From the NCBI RefSeq assembly GCF_029962835.1, contig NC_080584.1, positions 80,132,862 through 80,196,861 on the forward strand: a stretch of DNA of 64,000 nucleotides, in the 5' to 3' direction. The notes under the pieces were generated by a model. That model did not search any database. It saw only the letters and a list, made by a program, of their open reading frames with translations, and had not been told where the DNA came from. A program made the translations under genes and the position numbers. Source of the stretch: Magnolia sinica (lineage: Eukaryota > Streptophyta > Magnoliopsida > Magnoliales > Magnoliaceae). Shown piece after piece: positions 12,440-24,537 of the stretch; the first letter of the stretch is position 1, and each line of letters starts with the position of its first letter.

Positions 12440-14600
12440 TGAAAGTGCCCTGGTTTGTCAAGTAGCGTGATCGTTGAGCCAACCAGACATGTGAGCCCCC
12501 ATAGGAAGATCTTTCAAGCGACTGCCTCAACTGGATGTGTGCCTCAAACTCGTCAAAGGTAAACTTAGCTTCACATCCCATGTCCCAAAACACCAGGTAT
12601 ATAAAACCCTTAAAAATGGTTAGAATAATATAGGGTTTAAGGTGTGAAAACTGTTTTCAAAATCAGAAAAATCTCTAAGTTTTTAGCCTTTGTCGATTTA
12701 TCAATACTTGCTTCGATGAAATTAGACCCTGTCATCGATGTCCTCGAAACACACTCGATAATATCGAATGAGGACTTCAGAAGTCCAGCAACCACAATGA
12801 ATCATGAACTAAATTATCAATGAATCGATGACAGGCTCGATATCATCGACTTTCGAATCTCGAGTCCATCGAGAAAGCTCGATAAAATCGACAACTAGTC
12901 AGGTTATGTCCAGAATGAAGTTAAGGAAAATCATGTGATTTTCGATATCTCGAAGAAAGCCTCGATATCCTCGAATTTCAAAACTCGATGATATCGACGG
13001 ACCTTTGATGATATCGGATCACCAGCAAGCTTTCAGGGAAATTCGTTTAAGTATTGAGGTGTACCGGATGATATTGATATTCAAATATTGATCATATCGA
13101 GACCAGGTTGATGTCATCGAAATAGGACACAAATTGTTCAGCAAGCTTATAGGAAAAATCCTTGAAAAATATCGATGAATCGAAACTGGTATTAATATCA
13201 TCGACATTCAAATTCAGATGATATCGAGAGATGCTCGATCATATCAATACCCGTTATGTTTCAAAGGCAAGTCTACTCTCAAGTTTTCAAATGTCGAGGA
13301 ATCGAACCATGTGTCGATGAAATCAGAGTTCGAAATTCGATGACATCGAAGCATGTTCGGTATCCTCGACCAATTAGCAAAAAGGTTCAAAAGCGTTTGA
13401 CAGATTGAGTTTGTGTCATCGAGCGGCCATTTGATGTTATTGAGAGTATACGCTCGATGATATCGAAGCCTGCTCGATGATATCGAACTTTGTAAAAAAT
13501 ATGACTGTTCTATTTGCTTTGGAACTTTTTCCCTATTTAATGAAAGCTTGCCTTTGGTTATTGTAGATAAAATAGATAGAGCTTTTGAGTATTTAATTCA
13601 GATTACCTGCCCTAAGCCTTTTTCTCTCATGGGAGTTCATCCTCCAATCCACCCTCATTTTTTATATTTAATAGAGTGGATTGGGGAATGAACTTCCGCA
13701 TTCAAGGATCCTTCAGTTACCATCTTAATGGCAAATCATTGAGCTGAGATACCTTGAATGCTTAGATGCTTAGAATCACTCCGTTTCTAATATAGGAAAA
13801 TATTTAATAGAGTAGGATTCCAACATAACCTTGACCCAACCCGTTGCCCTATATTGGAGCATCATCTGTGTTGCAATTCAAGGGAACTGAAGATTCTTCA
13901 TCATTAAAGGAGGAGATCTTCATCAACGTGCTTAATGGGGCTCATCTACTTATCTGTAAATCATTAGAGTCTAGAGACCCTTTTGATCATTCCTTTTGTA
14001 TGATTAGGTCAAAGGTGCTTCTCACCCCTTTCAAGTCCTCATAGGAGGCCTCCGACGGGAGAGTACGTGGGGGTGCTGTGTGTTGACCCTTGCTCTGTGA
14101 AGAGTATAAACTTAGGTTCCTTGTGTGGATCCATGGCTTGTGTAACCTAAAACCTGGGTTCTGTGTGTTGACCCTTGCTCATTGGAGCATAAACTCTAGG
14201 TTGTGTGGATCCTTAGCCTGTGTGGCCTAAAATCTGGGTGTTATGTGTTGACCCTTGCTCCTGTGTGGGGCATAAACTTGTATCTTATGCAGACATGTTA
14301 GAATCAGCCTTGTGCAGGTTGTACTGGTTTGATGTGAACCTGATTTGAAACTTCCGTTAGTGAGATTCGGTACACTCAAGGGTTGAGTCCGTCCGCCGGA
14401 AGTGGAGTAGACATGTAGTCGAACCACTATAAAAACGATTGTGTTTGGGATTGCTATTTACTCTTGCTGCTTGTGTGATTTCTCTGAATGTTCTCATAAT
14501 GCATGTGTACATGATTAGCTAGAACTAATTAGAATCACATCTCACACACAGTCACATCTATCATGAACTATGTTATACAACTTGTTTATGTTTTGAATAG
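12440..14600 (+). repeat. Level-1 5' LTR, first segment
   Basis: It aligns with 36287-37474, beginning TGAAAGTGCC and including the shared words GTGTGTTGACCCTTGCTC and GTACACTCAAGGGTTGAG. It contains about 975 bp (about 13003-13977) that the 3' LTR lacks. The 12.7-13.5 kb part is crowded with TCGATGATATCGA-like palindromes. The segment stops at 14600 where another element is inserted, and the LTR resumes at 30709. Confidence 0.9.
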
Positions 14601-16230
14601 TGTCACGCCCCAAATCCGGAAACCGGGCTTACAAAATTTTCGATCACCGAATCTGGTGCCGATAACCTTTATAGTACCCCATTCTCGGCTCTCAGCGCTC
14701 ATACACTAGATTCCGATCCTGGGATCCTACAAGAAGGATTATCCAACGTACATTTATCTCGTAAAAAGCGTAACCACAAGTTTACCCAAATCACAAAGGC
14801 AACATCATCATCACATATCCACGAATATAAACATTTGAATACAATGCTGAAAGGGAAATACATATGTTAAAATCAAAGCTCCAGGAGTCCACTGCATGCC
14901 CCAAGCTCAACGCTGCTGCGACCTAACGCCGCTTGCACGCATCTATCATGCATAAGCTTATAGAAAGCTTAGAGGGTGGTGAAAGTGTGTGTAAGGTAAG
15001 TGATAAGAATACAATACAATATCATAAATGATACAATATCAGAGTAAGCAGAAATATACTGGTAAGTCCATGAGTGATAAAATATCAAAATATGCAATGC
15101 GGATCAACTATGCAAATGCGGAATTATAGAAAGCTAAATATCAGATGCCGAGGATGTAATACAATATGTAAATCCTGATGAGTCACGAATACCATCAACC
15201 TCATCTAAGCCATATAAATGTAAAAATGTAGCAACCCAAAATGCTTAAATGTCATGGATGAAATGCAATATACGGTGCAAATGAAATGGCCAAGCTGGAG
15301 TGAAGTCGGGATGATATTACATAGTATCGTAGGCTATGGGGTTTACCACAAGGGACTTCTATCCAAATCAGTCCCATACCTAAATTTGGATTATCAAACA
15401 CAATATAGTAAACTCCTGATCTTAGGTTGGTCACGCGCCCCAACCAAAACCCTGGCCATTGCGAAGGTACAGTAACAAATAGTTGCGCACCATCAGCCCG
15501 AGTGGATAGTGAATGAATGAATGAATGCATATGCAACTCCTGCTCAATAAGTCCACATATCAATATGGTTCCTCTCTGAAAAACCATCAGGGTCTATTAT
15601 ATCCAAACCAGATTGTCACCCCATCGCGCGCGACAAGGTGAGTGGAAGAGACCTCACTATCCACCTACCAATATCAGGCCCGGCTCGTCAATAGTGGACT
15701 CATTCCTCGACCTAGTCAAACTCAGCCTAGCTTTGCCCCCTTCTCTCGGGTAGGTAAGGCCGCACTCCCTTCTAACCGACAACAAGATAGTGGGAGACGC
15801 GGCCTAATGGTATACGGCCCTCATGCGCTCATGCATCCAATCGGTATATACGTTAGAGCAACCTCTGGAACCAAGAGGGTTTAGAAAATTTCACTCAGGG
15901 ATATCTATAGTACCCCATATAGAACAGATTTTTGGTGTCCCATCTGGCCATCCATGATATACCTGTGGAGGCTATGACCTTGATGTCACTAGAGCATTCG
16001 GTGGTCATATCATAAAAATGCGAGATGTATGAGTCATACCATCCAGTCATGCATCAAACCCGCGCGTACCGTGCGCTCATGTGGGGTAATCTCCACCTAT
16101 CAAGGAGTCTCATAATAACCTACCCAATGACATATACAATGGTCAACCACATCTCATAACAAATAAGTAGATGATGCGTATGGGCTTGTATCATCATGCT
16201 ATGCTATCACATACTCATAATCGGTATCGA
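14601..16230. other. Non-coding part of level-2 LTR
   Basis: No gene is seen. A perfect-looking palindromic GGATCC-TACAAGAAG-GATTATCC area sits near 14720. Open frames at 15252-15884 overlap on both strands and have no family motif. Confidence 0.5.
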
Positions 16231-16235
16231 CAACC

Positions 16236-16640
16236 GGCGTCGATGATTGGCCTATACAATCATCCTCAACAATCGGAATCAGTCTCGACATTCGAAATCG
16301 ACCTCGACAATCAGCCTCGACAATCGGAATCAGTCTCGACAATCGAAATTGGCCTCAACAATCAGAATCGACTTCGATAATCGGAATCGGCCTAGACAAT
16401 CGGCCTAGACAATTGGCCTCGAAAGTCGAAATCAACCTCGATAGTCGGAATCGGCCTCGACAATCGGAATTAGCATTGACAATCAGCCTCGACAATCAGC
16501 CTCGACAATCGAAATCGGCCTCGACAATCGGAATCGGAATCGGCCTCGACAATCAGAATTGGCCTCAACAATTGGAATCGGCTTTGACAATCGGAATCGG
16601 CCTCGATAATCAATCTCAATAATCGAAATCGGTAATCGGC
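16236..16640. repeat. Minisatellite of 13/19/25-nt units (TCGACAATCGGAATCGGCC)
   Basis: About 20 units begin TCGACAATC or a close variant. Most are 19 nt (TCGACAATCGGAATCGGCC), several are 13 nt (TCGACAATCAGCC) and one is 25 nt. The lengths differ by exactly 6 nt, the size of the inner GGAATC word, so units seem to gain or lose that hexamer. Open frames across it are repeat translations. Confidence 0.9.
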
Positions 16641-16739
16641 CTAACAAAGGGCTTAAGGGGAAGGTCACAGTGTGGACGCCATCAATGTGGACATTTAACT
16701 AACATTGCTCTCAAGGAGTGACCTTCATAGGGCCAAATA

Positions 16740-17742
16740 TATATAGTGGGCCCATGACCTCACACAAAGGTCTAATATACATCGCAATGGGCCTTATCAT
16801 ATGGGCCGAAAATATATCACAATTGGCCTTACCAAATGAGCCACAAATACATCACAATGGGCCACATACCTGGGCCTCAAATACATTACAATGGGCCACA
16901 TCTCATAGGCCTAATACACATCACAATAGGCCGCATGACATGGACCTAATACATATCACAATGGGCCGCAACATTTGGGACGAAAATGCACCTCATTGGG
17001 CCTTACCAAATGGGCCGAAAATATATTACAATAGGCCTCGGCACATGGGCCATAATTACACCACATTGGGCCTCACTTGTGGGTCGCATCAATGGGCCGC
17101 ACCAATGGGCCTCATAAACGTCAAGTGGGCCACACCAACGGGTCGCACCAATGGGCCTAATATACATCAAGTGGGCCGTATCATATGGGTCGCACCAATG
17201 GTCGGCATATATATACAAAACATGCATCATAGCAAGCCGCACAAATGGACGGCATAGATATACATATACATCATGGATAGCGTCCCACCGTCCCAATCCA
17301 GCGGACGGTGTGGTTATAAAAGAAATACATCAAGGTGGGTCCCACCCGAAATTTAAATCTATCACATCCTCTTTGTAATGCCATAAATGATCTCTTCCGA
17401 TGGTTGGACGATATAGATAAAACACATATCATGTGGGACCCATGTCCTTGGACGGTGAGGATGAAACCCATACATCAGGGCCCCACGATGTCTGGACGAT
17501 GCTGATCAAACACAAACATCAAGGTGGGGCCCCACATCCAAGATCAGGATGGACAGATGGACAGTGTGGAATAACAAATACATCATGGTGAAGTCCATGA
17601 TCTCGACGGTCCATCAAGGCCGGTCCCACTCGACACACCACCCAAAAATGGATGGTGTGGAATATACAACACAAACCAATGTGGACCCACCCCCACACGT
17701 GCTATACATGTGGGTGGCCCCACGTCCTCCCAAAACAGATGG
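16740..17742. repeat. Degenerate tandem repeat of ACATCACAATGGGCC type, left of CACTA insertion
   Basis: Units of about 33-36 bp with AATACATCACAATGGGCC and CATATGGGCC words run to about 17270. They grade into units with GGACGGTGTGG, ATACATCA and GGTGGG(T/A)CCCA. The same second type continues at 28969 on the far side of the CACTA element, which supports the insertion model. Confidence 0.8.
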
Positions 17743-18155
17743 CACTACTTCAAAATCGCTGATTTACGACGGACCAAATCCGTCGTAAAACCAAATAAAC
17801 GACGGACTTCGTCCGTCGCTTGGTCCGTCGCTGTTTACTGAGTCGTTTTTTATTTTCGACGGATAAAATCCGTCGTTTAATCTGCGACGGATAAGGTCCG
17901 TCGCATCATCACGACAGATATAATCTGTCGTAAAATATAAAAAATCCGTCGGTAAAATTCAAAAAATAAGTCGTCACGTAAAACATTAGCGACGGATAAG
18001 GTCCGTCGCTAATATGACAGCGACGGACCTCAAATGCGTCGTTGATTCTCAACGGTCAAAAATTAGCGACGGATCATATTAGCGACGGACCTTGAATTCG
18101 TCGTTGATTTTTAAAGTTCAGAAATTAGCGACGGATTTGGTCCGTCGCTAAAATA
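17743..18155. repeat. CACTA left terminus and subterminal repeats
   Basis: It contains the 5' terminal motif followed by about 15 GACGGA or TCCGTC words. These are often paired as GCGACGGA...TCCGTCGC around a 4-8 nt spacer, so each pair can form a small hairpin. They are the likely binding sites of a transposase supplied elsewhere. Confidence 0.85.
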
Positions 18156-19050
18156 TCTGTGAATAGCCAAAAATATTGATGAATTATTATTATTATTATT
18201 TTAATTTTGCACCTAATAGTCATTCAAAAAATAATTCACACTATTATTTGATAAGAATCCTATTCACAAAATTGGTAACAACTCAATTCAATAAAAGAGG
18301 AAATGACCCAAGTGGCCCACTCCAACAAAAATCGACTTTTAACCCTCTTTAACTAAACACTTCCCCCCCTAAACTAGGACCCATACAAAAGAAATTACCC
18401 GGAACTTCATCTGTTGGCTATGCCTTGCCTTGAATTGGCTACTTAGTATCTTCTCTTGTTCAACCTTCTTTTAAGCCCTTCCTACAGATATTACAAACAA
18501 CCAGATTGAATCCAAGATAAGACTACTTTAGTCAACCCTTCATATATTACAAATAACCAGCTCAAATCCATGAAAAGTGAATAGTTTAATCAACTGAAAC
18601 CATTTAACAAAATAAAAGATTAGAATTCATCCTAGCCATTAGAGGTTCAGGTAAGAGCATTTCTTAACTTCATAGCATTCACTGGGAGAGCACAATACAG
18701 TTTTTTTTTTTCACAATGAAAAATTATTCTCATCCAGAGGGAAAGAGTGAAAACAGTTATGTTCTGAAGCATCCAAAGCAAACAGTAGCAACAGATAACT
18801 TTGGTCTATGGCTGCTAAATGCTTGAGTTAACGTTGTTCCTTGTGTTAAGTTACAATCATTGAGGAAAACAGAAAGCAACATCAGAAAGTGTTTACCTGA
18901 TGCAAGGGAAAAAAACCGCATGTGGAAAGAGATAATACCAGAACATAAGTGCAAAATCAGCAGATAAACAGAGGCCCACTTTGTACATCAAGCATGCCCT
19001 CATCGACCAGGATCAAAAGGCTGCCATGGCAATTGACTCACTCTCCCATC
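18156..19050. other. CACTA interior, non-coding
   Basis: No gene is seen. This stretch lies just downstream of the BRR2 fragment on the minus strand, so part of it may be the captured 3' untranslated or flanking region. A (T)10 run sits near 18700. Confidence 0.4.
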
Positions 19051-20428
19051 TCAACCACCTTCTGCTGCGTCTCTGACATCAATTGTAAAACTGTATTCCT
19101 GGTCACATCCTAGATACGAATCACACACAAAATACAGCATATATGACTTACTTTCCAACTTCTGCAGGAGCAGTGAAGTCAAGCTTGACTTATGCCCTCC
19201 GTTGCAGCGACACCCTCTTTATCGCCAGCAGCTGCTGGCTTTTGCTGTCACCAACCACAAGCCACCACCCCTCTTCTTGGCTTTCGGGTATCTGGGTGCA
19301 TCAACTAGTCCAACCTCTGAGCGCCCCTCGCGCCCCTCACGCCCCTCAAAGTCTCGCTCAAGGGTGACCTGCAAGGTAACATTTTCCCCAGGCCTCACAT
19401 CATCACTATCCAGCACCTCGTACACCATATCAATGTTAGGAAAGTGGTTGCAAAAGTGGATGATGTCCTGCAGCTGTGACTCTGATATCTGGAGCAGCTC
19501 ATGCCTTTCATCATTCTCCATCTCCATCAAATCAAAGACTGTTCCAGTACTCTTCCCTGGATTTTCTTCACACCTCTTCGCCAGCTCCCTTGTGAAGTGT
19601 GGAAGTTGCAGAAGAATGGAGTCAAGCTCCCACATGCCTTGAGTCACCATCTGACTCACTTCCATCGCGAGAAGAGCTAGATTGAGCCACCCATTGCTGG
19701 AAATAACATCAACCATAGCCTGAAGCAACCTGTTAGCAGAGAGGAGAACCTCTCTCTGATCGACTGCTAGATTTCCTACCACTGTATGTCTTGAGAAGTG
19801 GGCTTGTAACAACACATTTGCCTTCTCATGCGGATCCATGCACTTGGGGTTTTCAACAGAAAACCTCTGGTGGTTGATCAATTTTCTTTTCAGCTCTTCC
19901 TCACCTGGTCGAATTGGAAGCTGAGCATATTCAGAAGCTGAAACCAAAATTTCTAGAAGATCCTTCATCTTTGTTTTCGAAGTCAGTGATGAACTGAAGC
20001 GCTCGATGGTAGTGTAACTGATGTAATAGTATGATGCAATCATGCCAAGGTTCAGAGGAGAGATACATTTCTTCTATGGCCACGCATTTACTTGCTTCCA
20101 AATCACTTATTGTGTTCTCAACGAGCTCGGAAAGGTGATCCAAAAGATGCCTATGGCTGATGCCCTGGAGATTGTAGTAGTTTGGGTTTTGGGTAAGCCT
20201 CTGGTACATGAATGTCCATGTTAAGTAGTCTACAGCATCTTGCTTGTTCTCAATAGTTCCAACAACAACTTCAGCATTCAAATTGTCATGCAGGAACTGT
20301 TGTAGATGACTTTCCACAGGCAGTGCCTCATAGACAAACTACTTGTAGTACTCTTTACAGGAAGCATGACACAGGATGACACATTTCCCAGCATTGTCCA
20401 ACAAAGGTCTGCTTGCATGACCCATCAT
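19051..20428 (-). pseudogene. BRR2: Captured BRR2-like spliceosomal helicase fragment (C-terminal Sec63 region)
   Basis: Brr2 is the large DExH-box/Ski2-like RNA helicase of the U5 snRNP that unwinds U4/U6. The minus strand matches its last part, from an MMGHASRPLLDN segment after the second helicase cassette through [35 protein letters not shown] and the second Sec63 domain (QRFSVENPKC, LLQAHFSRHTVVGNL, RFP-like NHFPNIDMVYEVLDSD) to DQEYSFTIDVRDA and a stop at 19051-19053. About 450 residues of a protein usually over 2,000 long are represented. A TTTTGCAG acceptor precedes the exon at 20429, so it was copied from genomic DNA and not mRNA. It is dead: an in-frame TAG sits near 20340 (K to stop), there is a frameshift near 20050-20060 and another near 19270, and a TAA lies near 19180. 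It sits inside a CACTA element, a typical gene-capture arrangement. Confidence 0.93.
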
Positions 20429-23400
20429 CTGCAAAAGATCAGTAATTGGATAATCAGTGTGAGCACAATATAGTTTGAAAAGATCTTTAGATGTTGGAAT
20501 CAATACACAACAACGCAATGCAATCTACATTTAATGCACTAGTGTCTAACAAAATGACCAAATGAAAGTGTAGGAACTGCGAAATTCCTATTTCCCAACA
20601 AGATACACCTGCATAATCAGAAGATAGCAACAACTTGTTAGTGCTTGTAACTGCTTTCATTTATGAAACTGGATCCCTATTACCATTTGGTCCATGAAAC
20701 CATACCCAAAAAAATATCTTTGATTCCCCCATCCATCCATTCAACCATCATACAGTTATATTCATAAATACATACACATAAATGTATCATACGATTATAT
20801 ACATATGCAGGGATGGACTTGTTTCAGACCATTCATCCAATGCACTCTACCATTATTTGGCAACAAACCAAAAAAAAAAAAAAAAAAACTTTAGAGTGAG
20901 AATGGATCTAGTGATTGCCTTTTCTGGACAATCCTACCCATTCCCGACCATCTTATCAATGAACTTTTCATTCAAGATGAGCCATTGCTAGCCTGTCTTT
21001 AGTGTCCATTTATACAAAACTGGTTAAACAGGATTGTCCAACCACTGATCTTTTTTAGAGGTCCATTCCCAATTGGACCTGCTGAACATTTGGTTAGGAT
21101 ATCATCTGCATATATGATGCATATGGTTAAGAAATAAAACTTTAGAGTGAGAATGGATCTGATTGAATAAAATATCAGAACAATAGAAAACAGATACATT
21201 GGAATAAAATAAACCAAGGATGAATGAGATATCGGATCAATGTGATTTTTATGTGGTGGTCCATGAAATGTGTCCTAGACTTAACAGAGTTCAGATTGAT
21301 CAATTGGACTGTAATTAGGAGAACTCTAACTTATAGTGCTCTGAGAGCAATGGAGCATTTCTCCTGTATATAAGCATACACATGTTTACATGCATGCATC
21401 ATGCGCACGCGCGCACATGGGTTTTGCTAACGTCCACAAATTTATGGGGATGTTAGCAATGTCCCCAATCCTTTTGAATGACATGTAAGACATCCAATCA
21501 TCAATCGGGACAGTTTATTCAGTAGTTCTACTAGGAACAAGCCATGGTGCAAGAATCACGTCGATCTGATGATCTCAAGCTTTTGAATGGGGCCAATTTG
21601 TTACAACTATTTGTTGTTTAAGGGCCATAGCTCACATGGTTAGAATCATTGAACCAAAGCGCTACTTTGGAATCATAAACAGTACAAAGTGAGATCTATA
21701 TAATAGATGTTTCAAGTGATGACTGGACCTATTTCGTTTTACAAAATATTGACGGTCCATTTTCCGCACTATTGAACAGATGTTTACGATCATCTTGGTG
21801 TGACTTTTGAACTATGGCTTGCCCCAAGTTTTGTGAATGAAAAGATGATTCAAATCAATGATAGGCATCCCACATAGGATTAAGAAGGTTTATGATTCCA
21901 AAACTTCTTAATCCTATGCCTTCAATTTTTTGGTACAGTCTTGGAGGTTCTGATCTTCTAGTAACGTATCCTAGTTCAATTCTTTCAAGTAGTGCTACAT
22001 CATTGGATGATGCCTTGCAGACCAAGCTGGGCTCAAGCCTGGATCCTTGCTCTTGGGTTGGGCACGTCTCTTTTCCAACCAACAACGAAAGCTGCAATTC
22101 ATCTTTGCATATAATAATAACAGAAACAAGGACGCAAACTATAAATAGGCAGTCAAAAACTTACTTAAGCATGGAATTCCATCTAGCCTTGTAAACTGCA
22201 GCCAATGATGTAATCATTTACTCTTTCTCTTGCCACTGAGGACCACTAACAGCAAACTCCAACTTCACAATGCCTAGAGAGAAGTTCTCAAATGAAATTT
22301 ATCATAGGGAATCTACTAACAGAGAAGAATCATAAGTTTTGCAGCAGGAAGGAAAATGAAAGTTGTAACATAGCAACTTGATTAGCAAAGAACAACAAAA
22401 ATTGCAGAGGAGATTGGCAAAAACTCAAACGATAAAATTAAGGATAAACAAGCTCCAAATAAAAGCAATACAAAGTATAGTTGGGAAAACAATACGGACA
22501 AAAGGAAACAGGTTTTATGGAGTTTGGCTCCAATCTCCAAGGGAACAAACAAGTACCAATGGATCTTCTTTCTTTTTCTGACTTGAACAAAAGGAGGAGA
22601 AAACCAGTTTGAAATGGATCTCAATGTTCTATGTCACGAGAAAAGCTTCCTTTCCACCAGATTGAAATGGAAACATACTATTTTGGTACTAAAGAGGGAC
22701 GCATCTTTGATTTTTGATAGTGTGAAGGGAATCCAGAGTAAGGTTTGCAAACATGAAGGTGTATGGTTGCTGTGACAGCTCTGGGAGCAGTAGGATGTTT
22801 TTAGATAAATCATAGCTTCAATTAACATACAAGTATTCCCTTTACATTACCCAATACAGTGGTAAAATCAAGTCCATTTTCCCAATTCTAAAGCATATCT
22901 TAAGCTAATAATTAAAATTTGAGATCATGATAAAATCAAGTCCATTTTCCCAAGTCCATTGTTCTTCTTGTTTCCTTCTAAATCTCCCTTGGTTCATAGA
23001 TAATTTTTGAGATCATGATTCAGTTCAGGAATAGTCCAGTTGACCCTTTTAGTAGCCTGAAAGAATGATGGGCTAAAAAGCGTTGGGTTTTGCAACCAAC
23101 GATATTTCCAATTACCTTAAACTAAGTACCATCAGAGCTATTTAAGGACGAACTATTTCATAATACACTAGTGGTGAAAAAGTCTAAGACATCTAGCTCT
23201 TGAGAGACAACCAAGTCCATTTCTATTGTCATAATGGAATATCATATGAGTTTTAAGGTTTCAAATGCAACAGACTGAAACTAGACTACTGAAGCATTAA
23301 CAGATACAAAGCCAAGATCAGAAACTTCAATACAAAGTGAAATAATGAAGACCAACTCAGATAAATGCATAGCCAATGCATGTTGATGTCCAGATGAGTA

Positions 23401-24075
23401 TTCTGAAGTTGGCAGTGGTCAGTGTAAAAGGTAACTTTCTTTGTATGAATGAAGCAGAGGATGGCTTAGACTTCAGATGCGATGGTAAAATGTATACGAA
23501 TCACAAACAAGTAATGGCATATTATCTTTCAAGAAAAGAAATCTTAGCAAGTTTCAGCAATTAATGTTGAAACATTTTTATTTTTATTTTTGCAAAAACG
23601 GTGGCAATTTTAGCCATGCTCTATTCCACAATTTGGGTGGGTCCACGATTGGCACCAATATGCACAGTGCCAGCACATAACAAAATGCAAAGAGACTCAT
23701 TTCCACACACACACACAAGCCATGTCATGTCCTCTTCATCTTTCAGTTTCTAACAAGTCAGTTGTTAGTATGTAGAGAAGAGATTGCAGATTTGGTTTGA
23801 TTATGGCACCAGATTAATGTTGAAACATACTCCGAAATAAATAAATAAACATAATCACTCAAGCCTATACTCCGAAAACCGAAACAGTCTCAATCTTCTC
23901 AAAATGTATACACCATTGAAAAACCTCTCAACCATCTAATGTTTTCCAACAAAAAATAAAAATAAAAACCCGAGCCAAAAGAAACTCCAGTTAGATGAAT
24001 ATTAGACTATCCCATTTCTCCTCTAGGATGAAACTGACATATCCAAAAAAGGAATGAAATAAGCCAAGAACTGAA
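20429..24075. other. CACTA interior, no assignable gene
   Basis: The first bases on the minus strand look like the end of an intron upstream of the BRR2 exon. No further BRR2 exon is recognisable. A minus-strand open frame at 21855-22097 (80 codons, containing SSNDVALLERIELGYVTRR) has exon-like composition, but I do not recognise it and it has no convincing splice sites. The rest shows only short frames and A-rich tracts, such as the one near 20870. Confidence 0.45.
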
Positions 24076-24080
24076 GAACG

Positions 24081-24532
24081 TGTTGATGCAAATGTCTAAT
24101 TCGTGACTCTGGGTCTAAATGTATTGAAAGGTTTTTAGACCGAATTTTTTCGTACCTCTCAAGGTGACCGGGGTCCTTCTTTTATAGCTTACTGGGGCGT
24201 TCTGTCGCACAAGGATTCTCTTCCTGATACTGGGCGCGGGATCTTCTCCTGGGATCACGGAGATAGGATCGTGCCCATCTTGAGCCTTCATCCGATCCCG
24301 TGAACTTCGGGGTCGGAGATCTTATCCCGTGATATCCGGGGTGAGACTCGTCCTAGCGCTGGTCGGTCTGGCAAGGTGGTCCGCCCGATGCGTGCCCGGG
24401 ACGCTGATGACTCGTCCGAACCGACTCAACCTTTGTCTCGGTTTAGCGAATCATGCCTCGGTCTTGACACATCCTTCTGTGACCCGAGGCATTAAGTCCG
24501 AGTCTGCGGACTTGTATTTTTTATCCCCAACA
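24081..24532. mobile_element. Solo LTR, 452 bp, TSD GAACG
   Basis: It begins TGTTG and ends CAACA, with GAACG directly outside both ends (24076-24080 and 24533-24537), a perfect 5-bp duplication. It is visibly more GC-rich than the surrounding CACTA interior and ends TTATCCCCAACA, a common plant LTR end. No internal domain, primer site or polypurine tract is present, so it is what remains after LTR-LTR recombination. It is the innermost insertion of the stack. Confidence 0.88.
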
Positions 24533-24537
24533 GAACG

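Noticed and set aside
16236-16640. Regularly spaced repeats resembling a CRISPR array
   Set aside because: There are no unique spacers; the sequence between repeat cores is itself repeated, and the setting is a plant LTR.
21855-22097. Minus-strand exon-like frame as a further BRR2 exon
   Set aside because: The residues do not match any BRR2 block I know, and the splice sites are not convincing.
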